From: Durusdinium trenchii
Lineage: Eukaryota > Sar > Dinophyceae > Suessiales > Symbiodiniaceae
Length of the DNA stretch: 64,000 nucleotides
Direction of reading: 5' to 3'
NCBI GenBank assembly: GCA_963970005.1
Contig: CAXAMN010001381.1
Span: 174,452-238,451, forward strand
How positions within the stretch are numbered: position 1 is the first letter of the stretch; every line of letters starts with the position of its first letter. This document shows positions 44,000-57,008 of the stretch, piece after piece. The notes beneath the pieces are model-generated. The model was not told the origin of the DNA. It was given only the letters and a program-made list of their open reading frames with translations, and searched no databases. The position numbers and the translations under genes are program-made.

Positions 44000-46860
44000 C
44001 ATGGCACTTTTCATGTCTCTTTTTTTTTTTCGGTGGGTGGGGATGGAGATTTTGAAGAAAACAGTGACAGGGTGGATGATGGAAAACAGAGTGATTCTGA
44101 GGGATGAGATGGGATGAGATGGCATGTACCCCGAAGAACCGCAGAGTCACATCTATTTGATCGGTGAACTTCAGCTTTCAGGACACCATGAGCCTTACGA
44201 CCTCAGAGCCTGATGGAGAACATAGAATATATATACATAAATCCCTATGGATCCACTGTCACCGAACCTGAAGTGATTGGAGAATCTTGGAGACACGTAC
44301 CAAACCTGCAGGTGCGAGGAGGGTCCAGTCGTACATTGTGAGAAGGTATGATAGGTTTGTGGATCCCTATACCGGTCCATTTTATATTGACATATTCTAG
44401 AGTCGGTTTCGGTCGGCGACTGGGCAGCCGACCACACCGGATGTTGGATTTTCGGTCGTTTTGGACAGTCGGACGGTCCTCGCTCGCAAAAGGACCTGCG
44501 ACGAAGCAGCGTGATTCATCGAGATGAAAATATCGTGGCTTGGCTTGCAGCATGTGGAGTCAGTCATTTGCCATCACTTTCTATCCACCATCCAAGTGGA
44601 TTTGGGCACAGATGGCTTGCATCGGTAGAAAAGGAATTTATGCACAATTGAGAGGAGCTGCTCTGAAAAGAACATGTGTGCCAGCTGCGACCTTGGATGG
44701 TCACGCAGAGGTGGATCTGAAATCACACCAACAATCACACCAACATGGATCCTGAAATTGAATATCCCGGACTATCCCGGACTGTGACCATGCCTCTGCC
44801 TGGAGTCTCACAGAACCACGGACAAATGAGTGCAGTACAAGTACCTGTTTCCATAACCGAACCTGGAGCGTCCAGACGATGACGGACCCAACCCCCCCAA
44901 CGAGAAAAACCGAGTCGCGCCCGTCCTAGCATTTCGCCAGAAGGTTGGTGCCTTGATACCAGCCAGAACACACCACAAGAAAGAAAACACCTACTTTAGC
45001 AAAAAAAACATTCGGCACTGCATGGCTATTCCAGGTGCTTAAGGTGATTTGTTGTATTTGACCTATATATGGATAAATCATGATAAATCCACCTTCTGGC
45101 GAATTGAACGGTTTGTTTTCGGTTCCTTAAGCCTTAAGCAGATCCAAGTGCTGATGTCCTTGGTTCCATCCTTTCTTGCTCAGGGGATGGAGCTCATGGA
45201 CGCTCCCTTCCGACGCACCTCCAGGCGAGCGATGAACGACGAGCGGCGGTTGCGGGGGTTCTGATGGAATTCTGGCAAATCAAATCATAGATTCACGGTA
45301 GGCAGAAGGTTTTCTTCAGCATGTTCTTCAGGAAGATATGATGAGATCCAGCCGAAAGATGATGGGATCATTTTCGTTCACAGGAGAAGGAGCTGAGGCA
45401 ACATGTTTGTCATTGTTTGTTTTATGGGTATATCACTTAATAGATATGCTAGCACCCTTAATAGATATCAGGGTTGTTTTGCAGCCCTCGCCGGTTCCCG
45501 CCGGTCCCCGCGAGAGTTGGACGTCTCACGTCGTAACAGTACGACGTTGGACGTGGTTTCATGGGGATTCAATAGATGTGTTCGTTGGATTGAGCGGTGA
45601 CGAACCATACAACTTCATGTTTTGTTTCTCTGAGATAAATATAATTATATACATGTTCCTATAGAGATCAATCCTTAGATCCTATCTATCTATCTTACTT
45701 CTGATTTCTTATGAAAACAATCCCTTGCCTTTGCCCGTGGTCACTTCGCAGTGATGCGTCCTGGAACAGACCAGTCCTGGACGTTTGAATCTAGCACCAC
45801 AACTGTGCCAGGTTCCTCAGACGGGTTCCATCAGGTTCCTCTCAGCCCCTCTGACTGGTCTGGTCACCCGGGTTCGTTTGTGCGGAATCGTGTCGATGTT
45901 TAAACATGAAACCCCTGAAACGTGAAACGGCTTCTTGGGGAGTCTGGGGGCTATACAAAAATTTGACTCTTTCACAGATTGGACTCTTTTGAGTTCCTAA
46001 ATGTTAGGAACACAATGGATGAAACTGCTGTTGATTGATGTTGATGTCTAAGTTGGGTCATGTCAGTGACCGTGCACAAATGTTGCCCATGTTTGTGGAT
46101 GTGAAGCCCCTGGAACTGTTGAGCTTGTGCTACTCCGATCCCTCAACCCCTGGGTTCCTGCTCAGCTGCTCAGTTCGCGGTTGGAGGAGGAGGACTTCTT
46201 TGAAGAGGTGGGGGACGAGTGACACGGTGTGTTTTCCCGCGCTCGCCGGACCCGGGAGTGAACGTGTGCGGGTGATTCTCGGGTGGCCGAGTGTCCCGAG
46301 CTAAACGTGACCAGTAGCTCAATGTTCAAAGTGACCAAGTGGTCCGGGTTGACCGTGTTTGTCTCTCCATGCTGAGCCTCTTGACTTGCCGTTGGCGAAG
46401 TCTGAGCAGTACTGGTTCTCGACCTGGTTCACCTACGGACCGATCAGCATGTTCTCCTGTCCATGCCGGTCGTCTCAGGGCAGTGTCGAGGTTCGCCGTT
46501 CTCTCCAACCCGTCTCAGACCTCAAACAGCCCAAGCGGCGGGAAAGAGGGGCTTGTGGAATGGTCCCTATGACCTTGGAACCATCCAAGAAAGGCAACAA
46601 GTATAAAACAGTTCGTGTTCGTTTTTGGAAAAAGGTCTCCGAGATACGAAGGAAAGCTGCAGCTGAAGGTACCATGGTCCGGAATTGAGGTTCAGTCTTC
46701 AGGACTGGCACCTCTTCTTTGAAAAAGGCCATCTTCGTCTTCCAACAACCACGTTGCATTCCAACCACTGCCCTTTGGATCTGGGACGCGGTGCCAAACC
46801 ACCCCAAAAGCACCCACAAATAAGCCATCACAACCCCCCCCTATTATCCCCTCACTCCAC
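44000..46860. other. no recognisable gene
   Basis: A GC-rich spot at 45488-45550 and the overlapping frames at 46359-46831 are too ambiguous to call. 44755-44790 contains ATCCCGGACT twice. Nothing else stands out. Confidence 0.35.
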
Positions 46861-46867
46861 CCTCTCT

Positions 46868-47065
46868 TCGCCCCTCTCGTTTGAACGGACGCCCGGTCTC
46901 TCCGATGGACCGGGACGCCGTCTCAGATGGACCGGCGCTACGAGACCGGGACCCTCGTGCCGGGCATCTCCTCGGCTTCGGTGCCCTGGCCTGGGCGTGT
47001 TGGCCGGTGGCCGGCGCGGGCTGGGGACCGTGTGGCGACGGGGTGGCGAAGAGGCAGTGGAATGA
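46868..47065. other. GC-rich patch, coding-like, frame unknown
   Basis: All three plus frames and one minus frame are open across 46880-47050, the most GC-rich island of the second half. One plus frame contains MDRRYETGTLVPGISSASVP. It is probably an exon or CpG-like island, but the reading frame cannot be chosen. Confidence 0.3.
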
Positions 47066-47081
47066 GCTACTAATTATTAAC

Positions 47082-47206
47082 AAGGGCATCGCTACTAGGG
47101 GCTCCTGGCCGTACTAGTAGGAACAAGAAGCTACTAGGAACAAAGGGCATCGCTACTAAGAGCAAGGACGCTGCTCGTAGCTCCTGGCCTTACGACTAGG
47201 AGCAAA
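47082..47206. repeat. short interspersed direct repeats
   Basis: AAGGGCATCGCTACTA occurs at 47082 and 47142, and GCTCCTGGCC...TAC...ACTAGGA blocks recur about 78 bp apart. A degenerate local duplication. Confidence 0.7.
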
Positions 47207-47219
47207 GATTGTAGTTAGG

Positions 47220-48660
47220 GGGTGACCTATATAGATCGAATAGACTCTCTCTTTCTCGATATAATATATATATATAATAACTGTATTACTTAGAAGACCT
47301 GAGAAGATCTTTCCTCCAAGTCCTTGCTTGTTGGGGTCCATGTTTGAACAAAGTATCGGTCATTTGGTAGGATTCCCTTTTGACAAAAAGGGAAGAACAC
47401 CCAGCTGGAGAGCCTGACCTGATATCATGCCTATCATTTGATGACTTTGACCCTCACGGGGTGGAACTGGCTTCAAGAGTTGATGATCCCTCTCTCTTTA
47501 GGCATACCGTGTGCATCCGTGCACCTGGGAATATATGTTCAAAGAGTGGAAAGCACACGGCCGCTGGCTGGTCGTAATAGACAGCTTTGGTTTTGCACCG
47601 TGATATAACGGTTTTTACCATGCAAGCAGTTGCACTCACCGTTCATGGCCATGACATCCAAGCCAGAACCGATCTACAGTGCTGGTATGTGGGAAGCACA
47701 TGGAAGCACACCTTTGCTGATTTGACCTGGACAATTCCTCCTTCCCATTGGACGATTCCTCCTTCCCAAATCAGAACCTTCATAGATGCATCAGGCAGCA
47801 CCGGAAAAGCAACATCACCATGTATTTTAAGGCTAGTCGGCTAGTCCTCCTCGCTGGTTCAGGAGACTCCGACTTTTGCGCAATCGAACGGGAACCTGAG
47901 AGATCAGTTCGGGGGAGGGTGTGGTGGTGTGATCGAGCGGGTATGTGCGACCAACGCGGAGTGGGACGTGAGAAGAACTCTGCAGGAGATATTCTTCCAG
48001 TCAGCCAGACTGAGAAGTGACTTTTGGTTAAGACATGTTAAGACCCAGAAAGCAGATTGAGCAGTTTGCCTTGATGTGAGACCACCTTAAGTTGTGAGAC
48101 AATTCCTCACCAGAGATCCTTTCAGTAGGACTCCTGCACCAAATCTATAGGTCGACCATGGCGAGAAGCTACAACTTCCGGAACCCTTTGTTTGAAGGAT
48201 TTCTCCCCAAACGTGGGAGCTGGAGAATGGTCCACCTCACATCACCTCACACACGGAACGGTCGTTTCTTTTTGTCCACCGTTCATGGAGTTCATCGGAG
48301 CATTGGATGGAGAGAACGGAGAGAACTGGTGCGCCATGAGAACTGGAGACTAACCAATCACACTCCGACTCACGCTCCATGAGAACTGGTGCCTGTTCCT
48401 AAAATAAAGAAAGTCGTCCTCGTGAAACAGGACCATGCCGTCCAGTTCCATCAGACAGTGAGTTCTGTTAGTGTAAACAGATGTGTATGAAGGCCTGGTT
48501 TGCCAACAGACTCTTAGACTAGGTCTGTGGGTCAAGTTGAGACTTCAAAAACCATGGTTGTGGAAGATCCCAAGAAGATCTGGGGTCATTCCAGAATGAT
48601 TCTGACCAATTGGATGAGCAGGTTGCCTAAGTCAGCCCTGACTGCTGGGGCTTTTCTTCA
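47220..48660. other. no recognisable gene
   Basis: AT-rich at 47225-47285, then ordinary sequence with short frames only. Confidence 0.4.
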
Positions 48661-48669
48661 CTTCTGAAA

Positions 48670-49089
48670 TTGGGCCTCCAGGATGTTGCATGCAACGCTT
48701 GCTCCGCCTGCTCTAGAGTCTATATAGAGCTGTTTTTTTTGCAGGATCGCTTTCGGGGGAGAACCACCCGAAATCCAGCGGACATCGAGAAACACTGTAG
48801 CATCATGTCATTGTCATTTGGGCATGTTTCGTCCAGTTCAGCCGCCGTGCACCCAGAATTCCGCGCTCAAATCGAGATTCGGCAGCGATCGAGTGCCCCC
48901 ACAAACCCCCGCCAGTCCGACTGGAGTTTCGCGGCAGCAACTGGGAGCATGAAATCCGGGCTCGCTCGCTCGCAAATACCCCGCCTACGAAAAAGAGACC
49001 TCTTTGACACTGCCAGTGCCGTTGAGCATTGGCCCACCATGTTGCTCGCACCGGCGGAACCGAGGCCGACGGAGGACGAAGGCCGGTAG
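48670..49089 (+). CDS. 139-codon open frame, unknown
   Basis: Its second half (48850-49089) is GC-rich and reads HPEFRAQIEIRQRSSAPTNP, then RQSDWSFAAATGSMKSGLAR and RLRKRDLFDTASAVEHWPTM. Minus frames overlap (48803-49094). There is no convincing acceptor. Family unknown. Confidence 0.25.
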   Translation: MGLQDVACNACSACSRVYIELFFLQDRFRGRTTRNPADIEKHCSIMSLSFGHVSSSSAAVHPEFRAQIEIRQRSSAPTNPRQSDWSFAAATGSMKSGLARSQIPRLRKRDLFDTASAVEHWPTMLLAPAEPRPTEDEGR

Positions 49090-49099
49090 GGCATCGGAG

Positions 49100-51700
49100 C
49101 CGTCGAAAAACTCAGGGGTCATAAACGACCAGCATCACCCACTTTGGGTGGTTAATTGGAAAATACATCTTCCTAGGGGGGGTCTATAAACCACTCTTTG
49201 GGTAGTGCTGGGACATATCTGGCTAATTTTGGTCTATGAGTTTGAGCAAATTATACTGTATTTGACTTGCTAGAACCAGAAGATGCTAGAACTGTCCGTG
49301 AGCGAACCGACAGGGTCCCCCCAATTTCAGTAGGTCAAATCCTCACGCACCAAACCATAGAAGGTTGACATCCCATATAGAGGAATCTGTTCATGTTCAG
49401 GGGTCAAGCGCCCGAGTTTTGACCCACAACCCAATGAGACATGCAGTCTCGACCGAGTGAGACATCCACAACCTACGCTGCTCTACTTCCACCCGTCACT
49501 GAGATGCTTGGATTCAGACTTCTTCCATCCTTCGCGTCGTCACCCGCGACGTTCCGCCAGGCACCGTCCGGCCGGGTCCCGCCGTGTCGAGCGGGAGCCG
49601 AGCGAGGCGAGGACGTGACAGTGGGTCCCAGGACCGAAGTACGACTGGGAGCTGCTGAAGCGGTTGGGCAGTTTCTGAGCAGTTAAGAATACAATAGAAT
49701 ACATATATACAGTATCTCCGTCAAGCCATGTCAACTATGATGTACATGTAACAACATATATGTGTGACACTGATTCAATGTGTATATTAACATGGGAAAC
49801 CGTGTGCGTTTGGCAAAAGGATTCATCCATTGGTGGTAAGCTTGCTAGGCCGCTAGGCTCCTGAAGGACAGCTTCCCCTTCGAATGAGAGGAAAGGGTTT
49901 GCAACTGCTTAACATCATGCAAAGAGCTGCATTATTGCTTACGCATGTTTACACGGTATAAGTTTCATACATTTGACATTTGACATCTTCATTTCTTAGA
50001 CCTGTGTGAACCACACACGTCTCCTAGCAGCTTATTGCTCAGCTTGTGCCGAAGCTACCCATTGAACTTCGGGGGGAATACGTCAATGTTGAAAATGAAT
50101 AGGTTGTTTTTGTGTTTTGCCCGCTCCTACTTATCTCATTTTGTAATTAAGTTTGGATGGTAAGCTACTCTGGCAATATACTTGAAATAAGCTTGAAATG
50201 AAGATGCTTCCTGATTACACGCTCAAGCATTGAGTTCTTGTACACGATATGTTGTGAACACAACGCCAGGGATTTGGCATGGTCAGCCAATGGTCAAAGC
50301 CCTACCCTAAGTGAACATTCCCCACTGAATCCCACTGAGCCATTCTATTCATGTTCAAAAGTTTGGGACATGCAGTGAACTAACTCAAACATGTTTAGAG
50401 TAACTCTTGCGTCTGAGGGAGAACCTTCGTCGCTTGAACCACTGCATCAGGCCAGCTGGACGGCCGTCGCCGCAGGCGCTGGGCAGGGCTGAGCTCCGCG
50501 CACGGTGGCTGCGATCAGCGATGGATCACGGGCATCATGGTCCACCCGCACAATCGAAAAAGGAGGAAGTGTCAAATGTTATCGCAGGTGGTGAGTCACC
50601 ACCTGGTCGACCCGTACGAGGATGCAGTACAGTACGGCTCGCACCTAGTTTGTTTTAAGACTTTCAAGAAAATACACATACAAGCCGCTCCCGCGTCAAT
50701 CACATCGAAGCATTTTACAGCTGTCGAAGTAGAGATTTCAGTACAATGGGGGTTTGCTGTTGCCATAGACCGAAGAAAAACCGACAGGGACCATGGAGAC
50801 GGAAAGGGACATTTTAATGGAGAGCCCCTTTCATCCATGGCACACTACGTATCATTTGGTGCTCCTTCTATGATACGTCGTGTGCGGGTGTGATATGTTG
50901 GGGTTTCATGGGTGAAATCGTCATGCCCGTTGAACTTTGTTAGTGGCTGCACACAATAGGACTGCGTATCCACGTATAGTATCCACGTATCCAAGGATTG
51001 CCCGATCACATAGGACTGGGGGAACAGTCCTATTTTTACGCGTAAAAATCGCCTCAACGCTCCGGGCAACAATGGAAAGCCACGGAAGAGCATGTTCAAC
51101 TTTAGCCGCTAGCCCTTACAAGTAGAGTCTTTGGCGAGCCATCATCATGAACTCGACCATTGACTTGAAAAAGGCTTCTTTCAGAGGCTTTGAGCCTTTC
51201 ATATCCGTAAAGACGTTGAAATTCGTTCACTAGACCAATAACTTCAAACAAATCCTGCTTTGGGGGTGACTCCTCATCATCAATCGTTTGATCGTGCCCA
51301 GACCTCGATTTTCTCCTCTGATGAGGTGCAGGGGGGGGTCCAGGGTGGGACTTGGTTGGCACGGCTCGAAAGAGAAGCACCAGCTAGGTACCACCATGGT
51401 TGTTCATGTTCTGCCTGTGAAATGCCATGTGTATTCACCACCATGAAACTTGAACCGTCATGTTCTGCCTGTGAAAGCCATATGTTTGTGTTTGTGTTTT
51501 TCTTTTTTTTCTGCTGGGGTGCCGGAGTTCCTCCTTCAATGGGATGACGGGATGATCACTTGATGGTCGGCTGACCTGAAGTAGATCGTCGAAAACGGAT
51601 TCAGCTGTTTGGTCAGTAACTTGTAGTCCATTTCTGGGTGGGAAAGACTGTGGATCCAATGATAAGTTGCTTGTTATAGAAGTGCCTGGTTCTTTAAAGT
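49100..51700. other. no recognisable gene
   Basis: A GC-rich spot at 49540-49610 and the overlapping frames at 50537-50893 (plus) and 50596-50838 (minus) are not assignable. The rest is plain sequence. Confidence 0.35.
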
Positions 51701-51742
51701 GCCTGGTTCTTCATAGTGACCTGTTGATCACCTGCTTTGAGA

Positions 51743-52114
51743 TCACAAAAATGCCTGCAAAAGTTTATTTGGGGACGTAGGGACTCCAAAAAGGTCACTT
51801 TGAAGAAGCTGCTGTATGTAAATCTCCAAAGGAAACGCATCCGGCTTGGATGCTGTGCATGGTATCAAGTGATCTAAAGAAGGACATCTCTGAGGGAGAC
51901 CGGACTTTTCAAGACGTTTCGACCTCCAGATTCGCCGTACACAGGCAGATCCTGTCCCAAGCAGGCTCCACCGGCGCACGTCCGTGCGAGCGGCGGCTCC
52001 GGGTGGGGAACGCCAGGAGACCTCTCCGGAGCGGATGTTACGTTCCTTCCCCAAGGAGCGGCGGCTCTCTGGGGCGGATGGCCATGACGGGAAGGTGGAA
52101 TGGATGGTGGCCAT
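51743..52114 (-). CDS. 123-codon minus frame after pyrimidine tract
   Basis: From an ATG at 52114 the frame reads MATIHSTFPSWPSAPESRRS and ends PTSPNKLLQAFL at 51743. Just upstream on the minus strand lies a long pyrimidine tract (complement of 52126-52175), which could be an intron end (CCTGAG) or simply leader. It competes with a plus-strand BTB-like reading of the same bases (51850-51965). No domain is recognised in the minus frame. Confidence 0.25.
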   Translation of the reverse strand: MATIHSTFPSWPSAPESRRSLGKERNIRSGEVSWRSPPGAAARTDVRRWSLLGTGSACVRRIWRSKRLEKSGLPQRCPSLDHLIPCTASKPDAFPLEIYIQQLLQSDLFGVPTSPNKLLQAFL

Positions 52115-52116
52115 GA
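51850..52116 (+). CDS. plus frame with BTB-like motif
   Basis: The frame reads ISEGDRTFQDV, then SRFAVHRQILSQAGS. The pattern F-x-V-H-R-x-I-L-S-Q-A is the classic second strand and helix of BTB/POZ domains, which are common in dinoflagellate proteomes. CGACCTCCAG before 51930 could be an acceptor. The sequence after 51970 no longer looks like BTB in this frame, so only a short exon or fossil is indicated. The match covers about 11 residues, which is thin evidence. Confidence 0.25.
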   Translation: MLCMVSSDLKKDISEGDRTFQDVSTSRFAVHRQILSQAGSTGARPCERRLRVGNARRPLRSGCYVPSPRSGGSLGRMAMTGRWNGWWP

Positions 52117-52199
52117 CTCAGGAAGGGAGAAATAAAGGGAAGTAAAGGGAAGAAGAGGAAGATCAAGAGTTCTTGCTCTGCCGTTAAGAAGAAAAGTCA

Positions 52200-52860
52200 A
52201 CACTTGGGGGGTTGCCTACTACTTGAATATTAATAATGCGTTTGTTGGAAGATCATTAGTTTGATTCAATCCAATCTGATCCGTTGGACACATGAAGGAC
52301 TTATTTGTTTAATCTCCGAGTGACCTCCCCACAAAAGACTTCAGGACCCTGACAAGTCGCTTCTTCCACAAGTTGTCCGATGATGTCCGATGCTTGTGTG
52401 CGTGTCTTCTTTCTACATGTCAAGGTTCGAAGAGCCTCTGAGGGCTGCAAGCTCCTCAGAAGGTATGTTCCCAATCAAAGCCCATATAATATAATATATA
52501 TATATATTTATTTATATGAAATGAAATGTATTGAAATGTAACGTTGTGTATGTCAGTGCCAGGCAAAGCTCACATCAGCAAGTTTTGGATGATTTTGGGA
52601 CCTGAACACCGTGGAGAATCCAAGCGCGACCAGACACTTTCGGGTTGAACACACCAACCAGGTCCTAAGTTCACCATGGAGACTTGAAGGCGTGGCCTTC
52701 ACCTGTGGCCTTCACTGGTGCCGCCGGTGGCCTTCACCGTGCATCTCCAGGAGACACCTTTTCTCCCGCGGAATGTGACCAGGTGGGGGCCATCGGTGAC
52801 GGGGTGACGGAGTGGCAAGACTCACTTCATAGGAGCTTCACATTGGGAGTCAAGATAGTC
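52200..52860. other. no recognisable gene
   Basis: AT-rich tract at 52485-52550. 52690-52740 contains GTGGCCTTCACC three times, a local degenerate repeat. Confidence 0.5.
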
Positions 52861-52865
52861 CCTAT

Positions 52866-53234
52866 ATGAACATCAACATAGGCCGGGGTTGGGGATGCAA
52901 AGTCGGAATCCGAGATGTTCATCAGTCGCATTTGTTGTTTTCTACAAACTCATGCTTCCAAAGACTTGAACCAGTGCAGGTGTCAGGGGTATTTGAGCCT
53001 CAAGTTCCTACCCTGATTCGGAAAACAAGAATGGCCAGAGTTCACATCCCAGCTAAATACTGTAGTGTTTTTCTGTCCCCCAAGGACGTCCGGCCTTGCA
53101 GCAGAACAGCCCTGGGCGTCAAGCCCCTGGGCGACGTGCGGCCCAGCCCAGCTTGGGATCTCAGGTTGAAGCCCTACGAAGCTATTTACTTCCTGCCTCC
53201 CCTGCTATCCTGTCGTGATGGGGGCGAAAGATGA
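52866..53234 (+). CDS. 122-codon open frame, unknown
   Basis: The downstream half reads RMARVHIPAKYCSVFLSPKD, then VRPCSRTALGVKPLGDVRPS and PAWDLRLKPYEAIYFLPPLL. It is GC-rich and protein-like, with a possible donor (CTCAG|GTTGAAG) near 53164. No competing frame of similar quality is seen over the last 60 codons. Family unknown. Confidence 0.3.
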   Translation: MNINIGRGWGCKVGIRDVHQSHLLFSTNSCFQRLEPVQVSGVFEPQVPTLIRKTRMARVHIPAKYCSVFLSPKDVRPCSRTALGVKPLGDVRPSPAWDLRLKPYEAIYFLPPLLSCRDGGER

Positions 53235-53239
53235 CGTGA

Positions 53240-55110
53240 ATCCAGGGGGGGTAGACCCAGTTTCCCCAAGAAAACGGTTTTGAGATCCCAAACCCGAGAA
53301 CACGAGAACACGAGAACGAGTGTTCTCCCCGCCCCAAGCAGTGTGGTCACACAGGCAGGGGTTAGTTCTTACGCGTTTCTTTTTAAGGCCGGGTGTCATA
53401 TCTTCAGTGATAAATTCAGTGATTCTCATAGACTCTTTGGGTTCTCTTTTTGCCCGGAACATGTTCTATAGATTTCCGGACGCCTCATTTGTTCAGGACC
53501 AGTGCCAGTGGGGAGCCTAAGAAGCCAAGCTTTGCCAGTGGGGTTTGGATGTTTGGATGCTTATAGGATGGGTTGTTCAAGCTTTGGATGGAGGACGGAC
53601 CCCCATATCTATCACCATTAAAATGTTCATTCACTTCCTTCGTTGACCCATGCTGTCTAGTAGGATCCCCTACTTCCTTGTTTGTTTGGCGGAGCTAGCA
53701 ACCTCCGCTGGTTGAACATGGTGTTCATGGTTGTGTGTACCGAAGTTAGAAGCGGATTCACTGCGAATTCACAAGTGGTTGTGCATGATGTGCAGCCTGG
53801 TGTGCTTAGAGCTGCCTGTGCTGGTTGACATGTTTTGTTGATGTTTTGATCATGAGCAAACCGTCCAAACATCTGTCGAAACCTGTAAGAACACTCGACA
53901 GATGGACCTTTTGTCGACTGCGTGAGTTCCATACCAACGGAACTGACTGAGAATCCTGACTGATGGAAGACCCGCTTGCGGAAGACACGAGAAATGCTCA
54001 TATATCTATCCTTCAACCCCAAAAGACTAACTCACCCCTACTACTGTAGTAGACGAGATACTAGCTTAGAGTCGACGAGAATTACGTTCCAATCACTCAT
54101 GGAAGTGCCAAAAGAGCCGTGTTTTTGCTGGACAGCCTTGGACAGTTGAAGTGGCATATTTTGTGGACCTGTGAACTGCTGTACAGGCCTTTAAACCAAG
54201 AGTTGGGTGGAGCCAGGAGTTTATAGTGGTCCACAAGTAGGTTTCCAATACATATTGAAAGGGATCTTACTTTTCTATTTATTTGATTATTTGGGTATCT
54301 AGACCGATAAGACCAAGATGGCTTTCAGCTATGTTCTTTTGCCACAAAGGAGACGCCGATTCTCTTGAAATGAAATTGCTTTTCCCTTTGAGGCTTGCAA
54401 AAGCTGGGCTATGCTGGGCTTGTCAAATTATTGATTCCAATCATGAGCCTAGGAGTTCTTCAACGGTCACGCATCAGCACTGTAAATTGATGCAGCTAAA
54501 ACGCTATCCAGTGTCTTGGTGTGGTGCTTTGCTTACCAAGGCTTTCTTTCAGAGAGCGAGGACCAGGGCTGGGGAAGGACATGATCAGGGGCAAGTACTT
54601 TAGTCATCACTGAATCACTATCATTGAGTACACCTGCCAGGTTGTTACTGTAATTGCTTTGGCATAGTGAATTAATTATCTACTTACACTCTGGATGTGA
54701 GCAGAAATCACCTGGACCTGGCAGCTTGCACCGGATCGGGGTGGTGGTGGGCCATCTTGGCAACCTTTTGGATGGCTGTTGGATCGTAGATGCAAGGGAC
54801 TGGTGGCATTGCTTTGGATGGCTGCTTTGGATGGTTTAGATGTCTAATAGTTTTATACGTGAAAACATCCAACATTCCTTGTACTTGCAATTGTTCTCAC
54901 AACTGGTTGTTCCAGAGATGATTTGAACGTTTCCAGGAATGTTCATTTTGTCTTAAGAAATACCTCCCTCATCCACATCTTTAGTCCGAGAAGCATGGCA
55001 TCCTACAACACTTTCCCAGACACTCTATAGGAGACTGGGATCTTTACCTATAGCACCTTGTCTGGTCTCCACCCCAAAGACAGAGGAGTCCCATCATTGA
55101 GTCCCATGGA
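53240..55110. other. no recognisable gene
   Basis: ACGAGAACACGAGAACACGAGAA iterations at about 53296-53320 and ordinary sequence otherwise. The frame at 53657-54022 (minus) is unsupported. Confidence 0.4.
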
Positions 55111-55130
55111 GTGTTTGGCTTTCCTTCCTC

Positions 55131-55472
55131 ATGACTGCACTGCCGTTTCGCGAAGAGAGACCGTTTCGTATCAAGGACTCTCCAACGGTGCTGGACGCTC
55201 GAAGGTTTCCGAAACCGCAGGACGCTCGCGCCGCAGCGATTGAACGGTTTTCCCAGTGGCCTCCACTAGTCTTTGGTTTTGGGCCGCGATATTTGCAGCT
55301 TCCTGCATCATGGTGTTGGAAGATTCAGCAGCTGAGAATGTTTCGGAATTTTTCATTACCCAGCCCGTCTATGTACCTCAGTAGCAAAGAACAGGGTGCA
55401 CCGTATTTACTAAAGAGATGGATGAGGTGCTTGATCACTCCTGTCATGAAAGATGTTCAGACAAGTTGCTAG
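55131..55472. CDS. opposed coding-like frames, unknown
   Basis: Plus 55131-55472 contains VLDARRFPKPQDARAAAIER. Minus 55171-55356 contains NTMMQEAANIAAQNQRLVEA and TGKTVQSLRRERPAVSETFE, a long amphipathic helix. The minus frame is somewhat more natural. No domain and no decisive splice site. Confidence 0.2.
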
Positions 55473-55479
55473 CCATGAA

Positions 55480-56980
55480 CATGGATGGACTGTTCTTGTA
55501 TTGGTGCGATGGATGGCTGTGGTGGTTTGTTGTGTCTTTTTTCCATCAGCACGTGTGTTTTTCTTTGGGTCCGGCTTGCTCCAAGGCCGTTTGCCTCATT
55601 TTGTCGCATAACGATCTTGGCACATGCAGCTGTTCACAGATGGAACTCTCCATCAAGTTCTCTCCCCACCCCGGGTATATACCCAACTGCACCACTATTT
55701 GGTGTTTGCCCCGCCTATGCTATGTGTAGATCACTTGTTTTTGGTCCTGGCCAGGAGCGTTTGGCGGGTTCATTGGTGCGCTCTGCACCGGTGGAGAAGA
55801 GGGTGGAGAGCCTCGTACAGGTGCGACTACGTTGCAGCGTGGTGCCAAGGTGTGATTTATCCCTATTTGGGGCTCCAACCACATCCGCAGAAGGTAGGGG
55901 CTGAGCCCCCTGGCACTCCAACCAGTACCACAACCTGACGATGTAGAACCCAATAGAGTTGTTGAGAGCCTCTGGTTAAGCCACCTTGACACGTCGAAGT
56001 AATCCATGGTTACGTAGATGGCATGGCCCTGCTTTGGGATGAGCATGAAATCCGAATATCACAGGTGGTGCCATCCACGTAACCATAATTATTTCAGGGA
56101 GTGTATCCGCATTTGAGCAATCTTCTACTTTGCATCTGTGGCAATGGTTTATTCTGATCATGTGCAACCAAGTCCCGAGTCCTGATGCTTCATCCAGATG
56201 TGCCCTGTGCAGACACTTGTCCCACCTCAAAACATAAAGACACCATAATAATGCTGTCGCTTACGGTGAATCAAGCGTAAAGATGCCATGAATGAAGAAC
56301 ACACTAATTCCGAACTGCGGTTTTTGGACCTGCGAGTGTGCCCCGCAGGCTACGGAGAATTCTCCCCGTGCCACAACTTCGTTTTGGGGGGTCGTTCTTT
56401 GATCCTGAGACCAACCCCCAAAACTCCGCGAAAAGCTCAACCGTGCCGAAAAGCACCCTTGGCACAGGAACGCTCCGTGCGTTCCGAGCCGCTCGAGAAG
56501 TTCCCTCCGGAGGACCCGCGAAGCTCGGCGCGGTCGAGGTGCGCGGCCGTCGAAGTCACAAAGTACTGGGGGTCCAACTGGTCTTATAAGGCGATGGGTC
56601 AAGACCCGGAGATCGTGGTTTGACCGAACCACAAGAAGAAACGACTAGTCGGACGTTTTCACCGAAAACCAGGGGTACTGTGGGGTCTCCGGGCCGAAGA
56701 AACCACAGCCAAATGGATCCATTTGGATCCAATGGAAGCATGGTTCTTTGCCGATCTAACAATCCAACTAACTGTTTCTCCTCTTAGATGAGTCGATTCC
56801 ATTCTTGGATCCGGATGTGGAGAATGAGAGACAAGGGACCTGCAGGTTTCGGTGATTGTATGCCTCTACTGTTGCGGGCTTTGGATATCTGAATTTTGGG
56901 CCATGCATAATTGGACATGGAGGTTCTTCTTTGATTTTCCCGGTACTGTCAATGAATCCTTCACCACGGACAGTTATATA
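55480..56980. other. overlapping frames, no assignable gene
   Basis: The region has plus frames at 55485-55904 and 56288-56623 and minus frames at 55720-56046 and 56261-56632. The GC-rich part 56440-56570 (plus: LAQERSVRSEPLEKFPPEDP) is exon-like. None has a recognised domain. Confidence 0.25.
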
Positions 56981-57008
56981 TTGGGGCATGGTGACCAAGC
57001 AAAACCAG

